DNA of 64,000 nt from Methanolobus tindarius DSM 2278 (lineage in GTDB: Archaea > Halobacteriota > Methanosarcinia > Methanosarcinales > Methanosarcinaceae): assembly GCF_000504205.1 (NCBI RefSeq), contig NZ_AZAJ01000001.1:1090879-1154878 (forward strand). The letters are read 5' to 3'. How positions within the stretch are numbered: the stretch's first letter is position 1; each line of letters begins with the position of its first letter. Under the pieces are notes generated by a model, which did no database searches, was not told where the DNA came from, and worked only from the letters and a program-made list of their open reading frames with translations. Shown here piece by piece: positions 28,511 through 38,646 of this stretch. The position numbers and the translations under genes are program-made.

Positions 28511-29713
28511 ATGAAAGCCGATCATAAAAATTCAGATAATAAAGACATTGCATTGGTTTCAATACCCGGACTTTCAATCAAAATGGACAAAAAAGCTGAT
28601 TTTGTTCAGCTTAAAGCGCATGGACCATTAAAAAAGGCCTGTGCACCTTTTTTAAAGAAGATAAACCAGCGCCTTAAAGAAGAAAAGCCTGCTTTTGTTG
28701 ATGAAGATAAAGTAATAGCTTCAACGTGGCTTCCGCCAATTCCAAGTAAACCTTTCAATCGACTGCTTGTTGCTGAAACTCAAATAGCACTTGGCAGATA
28801 CATACCTGAAACGGTTTCTTTTGAGATAACACGTAACTGCAAATGTAATTGTGAGCACTGCGTGGTCAGCGGTGGAGAAGGAGACCTTGACATCGAAACT
28901 ATCAAGCAGGCCATAGATGATGTTCTTGACATGGGTGCAATGGTCATTGTATTCACGGAAGGCGACCCGATGCTTCGTGAAGATATCTATGAGCTTATTG
29001 ACTATGTGGACAAGGAACGTGCCATTGTCAATATGTATACTCCGGGAACCGAGATGACACCTGAGAATGCACGCAGGCTTAAGGAAGCAGGACTGCATAA
29101 CCTGCTGGTCAGCATCTATTCCACAGAAGCCGAGAAACATGATGCTGTCAGAAGACTTGATGGTGCTTTTGATATTGCTACAAATGCTATTAAAACAGGA
29201 CTTGAAGCAGGATTACTTGTTACAATGGCAACCCATGTTTCCCCTAAGAATATTGATGAACTGCCTGCAATGTATGAGTTTGCAAGGGAACTTGGAGTTC
29301 ATGAGTTTTCCCTGTGGGAATCTGTCCCGAAAAAGAAGGACGACCCTATAATCTCAAACGGTGACAGACAGAAAGTGCTTGAAATGTATCACCGCGTTAA
29401 CTCAACTAAAGGTGGGCCACGTATCTTTGCTAATACATACTTTGAAGGAGAAATGCTCGGATGCATGGCTGGCCAGAGATGGATGCACGTCTGTGTTGAT
29501 GGTCTTGTAAAAGGATGCCCTTATATCCCATTCCATTATGGAAATATACAGGAGACCTCTATTAAAGATATCTGGACAAAGATGCGCAAAGATAAAGCTT
29601 TCAGAGGCCAGCGCAGCACATGCCTGATGCAGGAAAAAGAGTATCTTCAGCTTGTGGAGAAGATTCCTGAGGATGCATCAAAACCTTATGATATTGATAA
29701 AATTCAGGCCTGA
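28511..29713 (+). CDS. Radical SAM protein with C-terminal SPASM-like cysteines
   Basis: 400 residues. The SAM cluster motif C-x3-C-x2-C is CKCNCEHC (about 112-119), followed by the barrel with FTEGDPMLRED. C-terminal cysteines (GCMAG, VCVDG, KGCPYIPFHYGN, STCLMQ) resemble a SPASM/twitch auxiliary cluster domain as in peptide-modifying or heme-pathway enzymes. No substrate peptide gene is evident beside it. The 110-residue N-terminal extension is not typical. Confidence 0.82.
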   Translation: MKADHKNSDNKDIALVSIPGLSIKMDKKADFVQLKAHGPLKKACAPFLKKINQRLKEEKPAFVDEDKVIASTWLPPIPSKPFNRLLVAETQIALGRYIPETVSFEITRNCKCNCEHCVVSGGEGDLDIETIKQAIDDVLDMGAMVIVFTEGDPMLREDIYELIDYVDKERAIVNMYTPGTEMTPENARRLKEAGLHNLLVSIYSTEAEKHDAVRRLDGAFDIATNAIKTGLEAGLLVTMATHVSPKNIDELPAMYEFARELGVHEFSLWESVPKKKDDPIISNGDRQKVLEMYHRVNSTKGGPRIFANTYFEGEMLGCMAGQRWMHVCVDGLVKGCPYIPFHYGNIQETSIKDIWTKMRKDKAFRGQRSTCLMQEKEYLQLVEKIPEDASKPYDIDKIQA

Positions 29714-29940
29714 TATTCACTGAATATCTTTTTACTATTTTTAAAGCCAAAGAATAGTGTTGGGATAAAAGCAATTGATCCATATAAAGGTATTACCATC
29801 AACAGAGAGAATGAAAAAAACAACATGAATACAAAAAGTGACAGTAAATACCTGTCACCCTGTTTTTTTACATTATAGAAACTCAATAGGACCATCAATG
29901 CAGAAATAACTGTTGTGAAATGGTATATTGTTATGCTCAT
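29704..29940 (-). CDS. Small membrane protein, unknown
   Basis: 78 residues with two hydrophobic helices (TTVISALMVLLSFY and LLSLFVFMLFFSFSLLMVIPLYG). It overlaps the 3' end of the radical SAM gene by 10 bp on the opposite strand. No family recognised; a paralogue-like reading pattern (FYN-KKxGDRYLLSLF) recurs in the next gene. Confidence 0.55.
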   Translation of the reverse strand: MSITIYHFTTVISALMVLLSFYNVKKQGDRYLLSLFVFMLFFSFSLLMVIPLYGSIAFIPTLFFGFKNSKKIFSEYQA

Positions 29941-30033
29941 TATCTACCTTGCGTGATTATTTATAAAGAATAATTAATGTGACTATGATCCAATAATTCT
30001 CAGTTCTCATCTCCTTGCATGGTATCAGTTCTT

Positions 30034-30585
30034 TCAGGATGGAACAGTTGCTTCTTCATGCATTGCCAGGAATTTTCTGAAATAACCATGCATCTGGTAG
30101 TACGACATAAATAGATAGGTTCCTGAAAAGAAGACTATAAAGTCCATATCCGGCTTAATGAAAGTGTCCATTGCATGTACAATATATAGAATAAAAAATA
30201 GAGAGCCACTCAACCATAATGAGTATATTAGGGCTGCTTTTTTTGCACCATATTCCAGAGCCAGTTTCCCCCACAATTTATTACCAACAAGGACCTCTTT
30301 GAGCTTCAGCTCTTTTGAATAGTCATTTTTGTTAAAGCTAGCCAGCAGTCTTTGTTCCTGGAACAGAAGAATATTCTTTCTTTTACTAATAGCGAACAGA
30401 AATGTCACCATCAGACATAAAATACCCAATAGAGGACTGAAATACATTGCAGTAAGAGACATGAGGATCAGGAAAGAAACAATTACAGGAAGATAACTTT
30501 CATGATCCCTGCGTGCACGGTATAGATTGTAAAATCCAATTATCAGAAAGAAAACTGCTGCCAGCAAAAATATTCTATTCATCAC
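30034..30585 (-). CDS. Integral membrane protein, unknown
   Basis: 183 residues with four or five hydrophobic helices, starting MMNRIFLLAAVFFLIIGFYNLYRARRDHESYLP. The N-terminal pattern (FYNLYRARRDHESYLPVIVSF) is similar to FYNVKKQGDRYLLSLF of the upstream small protein at 29704, suggesting they are related fragments of one family. Function unknown. Confidence 0.6.
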   Translation of the reverse strand: MMNRIFLLAAVFFLIIGFYNLYRARRDHESYLPVIVSFLILMSLTAMYFSPLLGILCLMVTFLFAISKRKNILLFQEQRLLASFNKNDYSKELKLKEVLVGNKLWGKLALEYGAKKAALIYSLWLSGSLFFILYIVHAMDTFIKPDMDFIVFFSGTYLFMSYYQMHGYFRKFLAMHEEATVPS

Positions 30586-30787
30586 AAATACCTATCATAA
30601 AGACCGGTGCAATATTACAAATATTTAATGCTTATTTGATTTATTTTGCACAGATGAGTGACCAAACATCCAATTTTCCTGATAAGAACATTTACATATC
30701 ACTAGGTATTTTTACTAACAATTTCATGTGCAGGTATTAATTTAAAAAAGGCATGAATATTAACTTAATTTGATCAAGAGGCAACAT

Positions 30788-32086
30788 ATGAACATGAAGA
30801 TCGACCCCTGGAGCGCATTGAACATTGATGATTATTCCAAATTATTCGATGAATTTGGTATTCAGCCATTTGATGATATGGTCCGGGAAATCGAGAATCC
30901 TCATAAGTTCATGAGCCGAAAAATAATTTTTGGTCACAGGAACTATGACCGCATCACTGATGCAATGAACAACAACAAACCGTTCTCAGTCATGAGCGGA
31001 TTCATGCCTTCCGGAAAAGTCCATCTTGGACACAAGATGGTAATGGAAGAGATAATCTGGCACCAGCAGCAGGGTGCTGATGCATTCGTCGGAATTGCAG
31101 ACCGCGAAAGCCATGCTGTCAGAGGAATGTCATGGGAAAAGTGCAGTGACATTGGTATTAACGAATACATCATCAGCCTGATTGCTCTTGGATTTGAACC
31201 GAACGGACATATTTACTTCCAGTCAAAATCCGAACAGGTCAAAGACCTTGCATTCGAACTTAGTTCAAAGGCAAACTACTCAGAACTTAGTGCCATTTAC
31301 GGCTTTACAGGCGAGACTAATGTTGCACACATGTTGAGTGCTGTGACACAGAGTGCAGACATACTTCATCCACAGCTTGAAGAATACGGCGGACCAAAAC
31401 CAGCTGTAATTCCTGTAGGTTCTGATCAGGATCCACATATCAGGCTTACAAGAGGACTTGGACATAAGATGAATATGTTCAAGATAGAAGGCAGGGAAGA
31501 CAAGGACGGAAATAAATATTTCAGCATCCGCAGCAAGGCTGCTCCTGAAGAAGCCCTTAAAGAACTAAGCCAGCGTATTCCCGATAAAACCAAGCTTTTT
31601 GAAGGGCACGTTGATGTTTTCAGTGCAGACAACTTTGAAAGTCTCATGAAGGTAGTGCAGGATGTAGAACTTGAATTTGGAGGTTATGCATTTGTTCCGC
31701 CTTCATCAACATATCACAGGTTCATGTCAGGACTTCAGGGCGGGAAGATGTCAAGCAGTGTTCCGGAAAGTTATATTTCACTTACAGAAGAACCAAAGGG
31801 TGCTGCAAAGAAGGTAAAGAGGGCAAAGACAGGTGGCAGAATAACCCTTGAGGAACAGAAAAAACTTGGTGGTGAACCTGAAAAGTGCTCTGTTTATGAA
31901 ATGTTCCTGTTCCACCTTGTAGATGATGACGAAGAACTTGCACAAATATACACTGAATGTCGGGAAGGAACCAGAATGTGCGGACATTGTAAAGCCCTTG
32001 CAGCAGAAAGAACAGAAAAGTTCCTGAAAGAACATCAGGAACTGCGTGAAGTTGCAAAGGACAGGCTTGATGAATACGGACTATAA
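30788..32086 (+). CDS. trpS: Tryptophanyl-tRNA synthetase
   Basis: Class I aminoacyl-tRNA synthetase, archaeal/eukaryotic type, 432 residues. The HIGH motif is PSGKVHLGH and the KMSKS motif is GGKMSSS. Binding-site residues include the [12 protein letters not shown] stretch. I start at ATG 30788 (MNMKIDPW), after AAGAGGCAA; a TTG at 30770 is possible. pheS follows 55 bp later. Confidence 0.95.
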   Translation: MNMKIDPWSALNIDDYSKLFDEFGIQPFDDMVREIENPHKFMSRKIIFGHRNYDRITDAMNNNKPFSVMSGFMPSGKVHLGHKMVMEEIIWHQQQGADAFVGIADRESHAVRGMSWEKCSDIGINEYIISLIALGFEPNGHIYFQSKSEQVKDLAFELSSKANYSELSAIYGFTGETNVAHMLSAVTQSADILHPQLEEYGGPKPAVIPVGSDQDPHIRLTRGLGHKMNMFKIEGREDKDGNKYFSIRSKAAPEEALKELSQRIPDKTKLFEGHVDVFSADNFESLMKVVQDVELEFGGYAFVPPSSTYHRFMSGLQGGKMSSSVPESYISLTEEPKGAAKKVKRAKTGGRITLEEQKKLGGEPEKCSVYEMFLFHLVDDDEELAQIYTECREGTRMCGHCKALAAERTEKFLKEHQELREVAKDRLDEYGL

Positions 32087-32141
32087 TTTAACAATTAATT
32101 ACAAATTACAGATTTACGAACTCAATTTAACAGGTGTGATA

Positions 32142-33620
32142 ATGAGCTCCCAGTACAACCTTACATCCAATGAGAAAAATGTATTGATAGCATTGGAGAA
32201 TCTAAAAGATGCAAGCCCGGATGAGCTTGCAGAGAAGTCTGAAATGAAAATGGAAACTTCAATGCAGGCTGCTTTTTTGCTCGAAGAGAAAGGACTTGCC
32301 CAGGTAGACGAAACAGTAACAGAAATATTTGAGCTTACTGACGAAGGAAAGAAGTATGCTCAGGAAGGACTGCCTGAAAGACAGATAATTGATGCTATTT
32401 CAGGCCCAACCTCAATGGATGAACTAAAGGACAAATTCAATCCTGCTGTTGCTGGTATTGCTACCGGATGGCTTCGCCGTAAGGGCTGGGCAGGAATTGA
32501 GAAAGGAATGATAGTTCCAACCGGCAATGCTGAAAAAGGAGAGGATGAAAAGGCCCTGGAAGCATTTGCAGATGAAGCAAAGACATTCGATGAACTTGGA
32601 GCAGACAAGAATGTCATAAACGACCTCATCAAACGTAAGCTTGTAGCTAAGACTGAACACAAGAAGAGAAAGGTCTGCATCACATCTGAAGGTAAGGAAC
32701 TTGTTGCAGCAGGCATCACTGTTGAAGAAGAGGTTGCACAACTCACATCCGAACTCCTGAAAAGCGGGGAATGGAAAGACAAGAAGTTCAGACCATATAA
32801 CATTCACACAGCTCCAAGACCAGTATACGGAGCAAAGATTCACCCATACCAGCGCCTCATTGATGAAATGAGACGTATTTTTCTTGACATGGGATTCACT
32901 GAGATCAAGGGAGAAGCAGTACAGAGCTCATTCTGGAACTTCGATTCACTGTTCCAGCCACAGGATCACCCTGCAAGAGAAATGCAGGACACATTCCACC
33001 TTTCCAGCACATCAGACCTTCCTGTTGAATATAAGGACAAGGTTTGTGCAGCACATGAGAATGGAGGAGAAACTGGGTCAACCGGATGGGGTGGAAAGTG
33101 GAGTGAAGAGATTGCATGCAAAAATGTACTCAGAACCCACACAACTGCACTGACGATCAAATACCTTGCAGACAACCCTGATGCACCTGTAAAGGCGTTC
33201 TCTATTGACAGGGCATACCGCAGAGAGACAATTGACCCGACACACACACCAGAATTCGAACAGCTTGAAGGTGTCGTGATGGACAAGGACATGTCATTCT
33301 CAAACCTTCTTGGATGCCTCTCAGAGTTCTATCACAGGATGGGATTTGAGGATGTAAGATTCAGACCAGGATATTTCCCATACACTGAACCAAGTGTTGA
33401 GCCTGAAGTTTATGTTGAAGGACTTGGATGGGTTGAGCTTGGTGGGGCAGGCGTATTCAGAAAAGAAGTTACAGCCCCTCTTGGAATTAAATATCCGGTT
33501 CTTGCATGGGGACTTGGAGTCAGCAGACTTGCAATGCTGAAACTCGGACTCAAGGACCTGCGCCAGTTGTATCACTCTGACATCGACTGGCTACGTAAGA
33601 GTGAAGTATGTCAGCTTTGA
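32142..33620 (+). CDS. pheS: Phenylalanyl-tRNA synthetase alpha subunit
   Basis: 492 residues. Three N-terminal winged-helix DNA-binding-like domains (about 1-190) precede the class II catalytic core with motif 1 around [19 protein letters not shown], motif 2 [24 protein letters not shown] and motif 3 [13 protein letters not shown] start at ATG 32142 ([12 protein letters not shown]) following GGTGTGATA; the earlier ATG at 32046 lies inside trpS. pheT is not adjacent. Confidence 0.95.
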   Translation: MSSQYNLTSNEKNVLIALENLKDASPDELAEKSEMKMETSMQAAFLLEEKGLAQVDETVTEIFELTDEGKKYAQEGLPERQIIDAISGPTSMDELKDKFNPAVAGIATGWLRRKGWAGIEKGMIVPTGNAEKGEDEKALEAFADEAKTFDELGADKNVINDLIKRKLVAKTEHKKRKVCITSEGKELVAAGITVEEEVAQLTSELLKSGEWKDKKFRPYNIHTAPRPVYGAKIHPYQRLIDEMRRIFLDMGFTEIKGEAVQSSFWNFDSLFQPQDHPAREMQDTFHLSSTSDLPVEYKDKVCAAHENGGETGSTGWGGKWSEEIACKNVLRTHTTALTIKYLADNPDAPVKAFSIDRAYRRETIDPTHTPEFEQLEGVVMDKDMSFSNLLGCLSEFYHRMGFEDVRFRPGYFPYTEPSVEPEVYVEGLGWVELGGAGVFRKEVTAPLGIKYPVLAWGLGVSRLAMLKLGLKDLRQLYHSDIDWLRKSEVCQL

Positions 33621-33683
33621 GCTGGACATACACTTCCGTTTTTATCTTTTTTATTTTGAATATTAAAAATGCAATGCTTGAAG

Positions 33684-34811
33684 TTATCTTTTGAATGTTG
33701 TTATGATTTTTGCCACAAAAGACATGTCAATATCAACTGCGTTTGCAGGACAAAGTTCCCGGCAGCAGTAGCACATGATGCATTTGTTTTTATTGATCTC
33801 TAAATGATCACCAATTTCATCTATTGCTTTTACAGAACAATTCATTGCACAGGCACCGCAAAGTACACATTTTGAAGTATTGATCTTTGGTTTCATTTCA
33901 AATTGCTTACCGAAGAATCGCATAACAAAAGGTGGCAAATTAAAGAGAATACCACCACTTGAAGGTTTGTACTTCTGTGTGACTATTTGTGGATCAATAC
34001 CTACAACATCAGGATTTTGACTCCCATATCCACGTTCAAGAGCTGCAACTGTTGTCGGAATCTGTATTGGATCCACACCCATTATATCAGAAGCGATCAC
34101 ATCCAGTGATACACAATCATATGAGGCCATGATTGCACCGGTTTTAATTGGTGTTCCATGAGCAGGACCATTACCTTCCATACCTACAACCGCGTCCATT
34201 ACAGCAAGGTGAGGTTTTGCAATTGAATACAAATCAATAACAGCTTCTCCAAAGAGTTTTCTGTCACCCAGTAGATGCATTTCTTTTCTGGTTTTTAGAG
34301 GCAATGCACCAAACATATTCTTCACAGCACCTGTGTAATATGTCAGTTCATGGGTTTTCATCTTGGGAAGAGAGATTATTACATCAGCATCCGTGATAGC
34401 TTTAGAAATGTAAAGACTTGAAAAACGCATTGCATCAGGAACCTCTACTTCTATGTAACCTTCCGTCTGGAAATTTAGAAGTTGAACGTTCTGGGATTTT
34501 GCTACATCCTCAATGCCTGATGTCCTGAACGCATGAGCGGTTGCGCCAGGTCTTGTGATTCCTGCACCGTCACCAATTACAGGAGTACCACCTGCATCCT
34601 TCACAAGTTCACACATTGCGGCAACTATGGACGGATGAGTTGTTACAGCGTCTTCGGGCTTGCGGGCAGCAAGGACATTTGGTTTTAGAAGAACACGATC
34701 ACCATTGGATATTATGGACTTCAGGCCACCAATAAGAGAAAGCGCTTCAATGATGCATTCTTTTGAATGAGAATAATCGTCACATTTTACAATGGAAACT
34801 TTGTCAGCCAT
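33684..34811 (-). CDS. DUF362 protein with two C-terminal [4Fe-4S] clusters
   Basis: 375 residues. The DUF362 domain (LLKPNVLAARKPEDAVTTHP, GDGAGITRPG, SLPKMKTHELTYYTGAVKNMFG) covers about 1-290; a ferredoxin tail carries CVLCGACAMNC and CIMCYCCRELCP. It probably transfers electrons in a redox reaction of unknown substrate; common in anaerobes. Confidence 0.85.
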   Translation of the reverse strand: MADKVSIVKCDDYSHSKECIIEALSLIGGLKSIISNGDRVLLKPNVLAARKPEDAVTTHPSIVAAMCELVKDAGGTPVIGDGAGITRPGATAHAFRTSGIEDVAKSQNVQLLNFQTEGYIEVEVPDAMRFSSLYISKAITDADVIISLPKMKTHELTYYTGAVKNMFGALPLKTRKEMHLLGDRKLFGEAVIDLYSIAKPHLAVMDAVVGMEGNGPAHGTPIKTGAIMASYDCVSLDVIASDIMGVDPIQIPTTVAALERGYGSQNPDVVGIDPQIVTQKYKPSSGGILFNLPPFVMRFFGKQFEMKPKINTSKCVLCGACAMNCSVKAIDEIGDHLEINKNKCIMCYCCRELCPANAVDIDMSFVAKIITTFKR

Positions 34812-35002
34812 TATGAACTATATTAGGGAAGTTAATTGAAATAAGTATTGAATGGATGATTGTACACAGCTTCAAGTAATTAAATAGTAAACAAAAAGAT
34901 ACACCTCATCATTATTAGAATTATGACTTGCGACACAAATTAGGAAAGTATATAACCAAAGATCAAGAAATGTGGCACATCAATTTATGGTGAGTTAAAA
35001 AC

Positions 35003-35019
35003 GTGAGTTGAAAACTCAC
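35003..35019 (+). promoter_or_regulatory. Leader hairpin before first PEF-CTERM gene
   Basis: GTGAGTT-GAA-AACTCAC forms a 7-bp stem; a further GTGAGTT copy lies at 34990-34996. A TATA box (AGTATATAAC, about 34948-34957) puts initiation near 34975-34980, so the repeats would be in the leader, ending 18 nt before the ATG at 35038. Confidence 0.45.
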
Positions 35020-35037
35020 AATAAGTGGTGGTGCACA

Positions 35038-35547
35038 ATGAAGAAAATATTTATAATAACAATAATTTTGCTGGTTGCAACTATGCAACTAGCTGTAGCA
35101 GAGTCAGATTGCCCTGACAGTGACGCAATTCAAAAAAAAATAGAATGCCCAGAATTTGACTTTGGGGATACTTTTGTAGGAGATAATATTACAGTAGACG
35201 TAATGGATGACCAATCTGTTGTCGGCCACGTTACCATAGAAATAACTGCAGTAAAAATAGATGGTAGTGTTTATGAAGCACTGGCATTCGATTGGACTTC
35301 AGATATACCAGTATGTTTTATGAATGTGAAATCAGGAGCAGGAGATAATGAATATAACGTTGGAGGACAATATTCAGGAAGTGGTTCAGTACTTGGTTAT
35401 GGAGAAATAAATGAACCAAATGCCATAAGCCATATTACATTTTGTTTCTGTGAACCCGAAAACAAAATACCAGAATTCCCAACACTTGCTCTGCCAATCG
35501 CAGCAATTATTGGACTTGCATTCATAATGCAGCGCAGAAAGGAGTAA
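35038..35547 (+). CDS. Secreted PEF-CTERM protein 1
   Basis: 169 residues from ATG 35038, after a GGTGG SD. Signal peptide MKKIFIITIILLVATMQLAVAES; ectodomain (about 22-140) with cysteine pairs (ESDCPDS, IECPEF, VCFMN, FCFCEP); C-terminal sorting signal PEFPTLALPIAAIIG...MQRRKE. PEF-CTERM proteins are cut by an archaeosortase and lipid-anchored to the membrane outside. Its last about 78 bp and terminator are nearly duplicated in the next gene. Role unknown; no archaeosortase in the window. Confidence 0.85.
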   Translation: MKKIFIITIILLVATMQLAVAESDCPDSDAIQKKIECPEFDFGDTFVGDNITVDVMDDQSVVGHVTIEITAVKIDGSVYEALAFDWTSDIPVCFMNVKSGAGDNEYNVGGQYSGSGSVLGYGEINEPNAISHITFCFCEPENKIPEFPTLALPIAAIIGLAFIMQRRKE

Positions 35548-35559
35548 GATTACTCCTTT
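35538..35559 (+). terminator. Hairpin terminator of PEF-CTERM gene 1
   Basis: AAAGGAGTAA-GA-TTACTCCTTT, a perfect 10-bp inverted repeat that includes the stop codon, followed by AAACTTTCTTTTTTTG. The stem overlaps the last codons. Confidence 0.6.
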
Positions 35560-35749
35560 AAACTTTCTTTTTTTGATGAAACTGATACTGGTTTCTTTAT
35601 TTAATTTCTTTCAATATTTCCTCAATTCAGACTCCTCATTATTATCATGCTAATGATAAATCAGTCTTGTTCGGAAAGTATAATAACAATAAGAAGAGAG
35701 TTATTATTAACATAGAAATGACCATGTCTCTATGTAGATGGTGGGGATC

Positions 35750-36220
35750 ATGAAAAGAACAATATTAATAATACTAATAGCGGTGGCTCTGATGCCATTT
35801 GCAATGGTAGCAGCTGCTGAGAGCACTATTGAGTGGAATAATGAAAATGGCTTGTATGATGCTGACAGAGATTGCACAGGTTATGTTCCAAATGGAACAG
35901 ACGGATGGCTACATTGGGTGCTGACAGGAACAGGTGATGTAACTGAAGCTTACATCATGGTTGATGGTGGGGAGTGGCAAGGTCCGTTTAAGGTAAACAA
36001 CCAAATGATACACTTTTACACTGAGCCGTATTATACCCCAGAAGAACTTGAGGATATGACAGTTACAGTGAAATATGAAGGGACTCTGACCGAGACATAT
36101 GTGTTTACACTTTCACACTACTGCCCGGGAGATTATGAAGTTCCAGAATTCCCAACACTTGCTCTGCCAATTGCAGCCATAATCGGAATTGCATTCCTTA
36201 TGCAGCGCAGAAAGGAGTAA
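35750..36220 (+). CDS. Secreted PEF-CTERM protein 2
   Basis: 156 residues from ATG 35750 after GGTGGGGATC. Signal peptide MKRTILIILIAVALMPFAMVAAAES, a small ectodomain of beta character (about 25-130; NGTDGWLHWVLTGTGDV, MVDGGEWQGPF) and the sorting tail PEFPTLALPIAAIIG...MQRRKE, almost the same as in PEF-CTERM protein 1 although the ectodomains are unrelated. Function unknown. Confidence 0.85.
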   Translation: MKRTILIILIAVALMPFAMVAAAESTIEWNNENGLYDADRDCTGYVPNGTDGWLHWVLTGTGDVTEAYIMVDGGEWQGPFKVNNQMIHFYTEPYYTPEELEDMTVTVKYEGTLTETYVFTLSHYCPGDYEVPEFPTLALPIAAIIGIAFLMQRRKE

Positions 36221-36232
36221 AACTACTCCTTT
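36211..36232 (+). terminator. Hairpin terminator of PEF-CTERM gene 2
   Basis: AAAGGAGTA-AAAC-TACTCCTTT, a 9-bp inverted repeat across the stop codon, followed by U-rich CTTTAAATTTCCTTTTTTG. Same position and sequence as the terminator of the preceding PEF-CTERM gene. Confidence 0.6.
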
Positions 36233-36256
36233 ACCTTTAAATTTCCTTTTTTGAAA

Positions 36257-37000
36257 TTAATTATCCATAGCTTCTTCTACGCTTTTTCTAATAATATAAC
36301 CGGCTTCGTGTAGAATAGTATCGCCTATCTGTGCGTCCTTTTCCATACTTGCAGTACAGGGATATGAATGATGAGAGCTGGAAATTGTTTCCTTATAGTC
36401 TTTTACATCCGACCATTTCAGTTTCTTGGCAACGAACCATGTTGCACCGCAGGGTGCATCCCTGACAACTTCAACGTGTGTAAAAATACCATTGGTATTA
36501 TCCACTTCAATTTTAAGCAGTGGTCGGCCAAATCCAAGATTGACAAACTCGTCAATTGTAGGTTTTCCAGTCAGTTCCAAGGAACAAAATGGTTTTGGGC
36601 TTTGAAATTCAATACCCTCAAACTCCAGTTTTTTTCTTATCTGTTCAGTGAGACCGGCCGGAACCAGACGAGAATCATCAACTGGAATAATAACAGCCTT
36701 TGCATTGCTTGACAGAGCAATATCAGGTACCGACATCATAAGATCAGGATGTAGATCAATGGCTAGAATCAGGTCTGCAATTGGAAGATGTGATGGAATG
36801 TATTCATCCGTATCCTCAACAAAATCAGGAAGGTCTGTTCGAAGTTCAAAAAGACCTACGATCATAGGTGCAAAACTCATTCTAGGTTCTCGGCAATGGT
36901 CACAGAGATCACCACATGAAACACAAAAACTATCTGAATTTACAAGATTGCCGACAACCTTTTTTCCAAACTCACCCGAATAAAAAATGCTCAGACGCAT
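36257..37000 (-). CDS. DUF166 protein
   Basis: 247 residues, starting MRLSIFYSGEFGKKVVGNL (ATG 37000). DUF166 marks include a CxxCxxxCxxC cluster (CVSCGDLCDHC), DLILAIDLHPDLM and the APCGATWFVAKKL end. This methanogen family has been annotated as thymidylate synthase-related without proof; the cysteine cluster suggests an iron-sulfur or zinc site. No SD; possibly leaderless. Confidence 0.8.
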   Translation of the reverse strand: MRLSIFYSGEFGKKVVGNLVNSDSFCVSCGDLCDHCREPRMSFAPMIVGLFELRTDLPDFVEDTDEYIPSHLPIADLILAIDLHPDLMMSVPDIALSSNAKAVIIPVDDSRLVPAGLTEQIRKKLEFEGIEFQSPKPFCSLELTGKPTIDEFVNLGFGRPLLKIEVDNTNGIFTHVEVVRDAPCGATWFVAKKLKWSDVKDYKETISSSHHSYPCTASMEKDAQIGDTILHEAGYIIRKSVEEAMDN

Positions 37001-37039
37001 GAAACTAGTATACAATTGATACTAGATAAAGTTCCCTGC

Positions 37040-37576
37040 CTACTTTACTGAAGTTTTCGTACGAACAATCCCCATTACATAAGAAGGAATACATCCAATT
37101 GCTGTGCATGTTTCAAGTGAAACACCCTGGGACGTTATGTCAAGATGATGCCTGGCAAGACTGAAAAGATCCTTTGGAAGCCCTTTGCGACCAAGACCAA
37201 CAAGCACAAGGAAGGATTTGTTATGTATTATTTCATCTGCAAAGGTTTCCGGAGTAATGGCAAATTTCTGCTCAGGCTTTGAAGTTGTCACAACCACAGA
37301 ACCAAAATGCGCCTGAAAACCTTTCTTTGGAAGGTCGAAAACAAAAAGATGTTTTTTCTCATGAAGTAACTTCAGGTATTTACCGGATTCACCGATTGTT
37401 GTTTTATCAGCAACAAATTCCACAAGCTCATCTGCACTCATCTTAAAAGGAAAATCATAAAGTGCAAGAGAAAAACCGTATGCATAACATATAGGTGCAG
37501 CCCTAGCTATTGCCCTGTAATGAGCATCCAGCACTTTGATCTTATCATATGTGTTCACGATACCTAATGTCAGCAT
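37040..37576 (-). CDS. DUF531 protein
   Basis: 178 residues (ATG 37576, MLTLGIVNTYDKIKVLDAHYR). Archaeal DUF531 with a knotted-methyltransferase-like look (FLVLVGLGRKGLPK, C-terminal GVSLETCTAIGCIPSYVMG). SPOUT-type RNA methylation would fit these glycine-rich loops but is only inference. Lies 39 bp upstream of the DUF166 gene on the same strand. Confidence 0.75.
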   Translation of the reverse strand: MLTLGIVNTYDKIKVLDAHYRAIARAAPICYAYGFSLALYDFPFKMSADELVEFVADKTTIGESGKYLKLLHEKKHLFVFDLPKKGFQAHFGSVVVTTSKPEQKFAITPETFADEIIHNKSFLVLVGLGRKGLPKDLFSLARHHLDITSQGVSLETCTAIGCIPSYVMGIVRTKTSVK

Positions 37577-37670
37577 GCATATCACCTTTTAGCTTGATTT
37601 CCAGGCTGAACACAGATAGCTTAAAAGTATTAAACCTGTTGCATTGAGCACAATTTATCAGGTCGTACAT

Positions 37671-38489
37671 TCATATTTCATGTTGTTTCCACAGGACTTC
37701 ATCCATGCTTCCACTCCTGAAACCTTCAAGATCCATAGTAACATAGCTAAAACCAATGTCTTTAAAATATTGAGTGATTTCCTCTTTCATGCTTATTAGC
37801 TTAAGCATGTCATCAGGACTTACTTCTATACGTGCAATACCTTTATGGTCACGTACCCGGAATCCCTGTAATCCATTGTTAAAAAGGAAAGATTCGGCAG
37901 AATCAACCCTCTTAATGCCTTCTTCTGTCAGGGCTTCACCGTAAGGAAACCTTGAAGCAAGACATGGAGACGACATTTTGTCTGCAACGGAAAGGCCAAG
38001 TTCGCCTGCTATCTGGCGTACCTCATTCTTGCTTATATCCAGTTCCATTAAAGGAGAATACACAATGTTTCCAGCCTCTTCGATTGCTTTTCTTCCAGGC
38101 CGATAGGAAGCAAGATCTGAAGAATTACTACCTTCGAGTATGAAATTCAGTCCATGATTTTTTCTGACTTTATTCATGGCTGCAAGAATCTCTTTTTTAC
38201 AATAGTAGCACCTGTTTGGGCTGTTCTCTGCTATCTGAGGAAAAGACAATTCATCCACTTGCACAACCTTGTGCTCAATTCCTATATCTGAAGCAAGTTT
38301 TTTTGCTGCTTTAAGTTCTCTTTCCGGGAAAGAATGGAGATTCACAGTTACAGCAATTGCTTTGTCCCCAAGTACTTCATGTGCCAGAAAGGCAAGAATT
38401 CCACTGTCAACTCCACCGGAAAAAGCTACAAGTACACTTTCATGAGAAGCTATGTCCTTTTTGAGAGATTCTATTTTGGAATTTATCAT
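37671..38489 (-). CDS. larE: LarE-family ATP-dependent sulfur transferase (PP-loop)
   Basis: 272 residues from ATG 38489 (MINSKIESLKKDI). The PP-loop is FSGGVDSG and the conserved cysteines are NRCYYC and SSPCLASR. LarE adds sulfur to the pyridinium dicarboxylate precursor of the nickel-pincer cofactor; forms with three cysteines carry a [4Fe-4S] cluster instead of sacrificing a cysteine, which fits this sequence. No larB or larC is near, so another sulfur-transfer role is possible. Confidence 0.82.
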   Translation of the reverse strand: MINSKIESLKKDIASHESVLVAFSGGVDSGILAFLAHEVLGDKAIAVTVNLHSFPERELKAAKKLASDIGIEHKVVQVDELSFPQIAENSPNRCYYCKKEILAAMNKVRKNHGLNFILEGSNSSDLASYRPGRKAIEEAGNIVYSPLMELDISKNEVRQIAGELGLSVADKMSSPCLASRFPYGEALTEEGIKRVDSAESFLFNNGLQGFRVRDHKGIARIEVSPDDMLKLISMKEEITQYFKDIGFSYVTMDLEGFRSGSMDEVLWKQHEI

Positions 38490-38646
38490 TTGATTACTAT
38501 ATGTTGAATATATTATTAAGAATATCCTAATTGAAAATGATCTAAGAAACATACCAGGTGAAAAAATAAATAGTGAATGTCCTTCAAAAAGCATAAAACA
38601 AAGTTCTGCCATATACTTGCAATACTTTTAATAATGGTGATAATTG

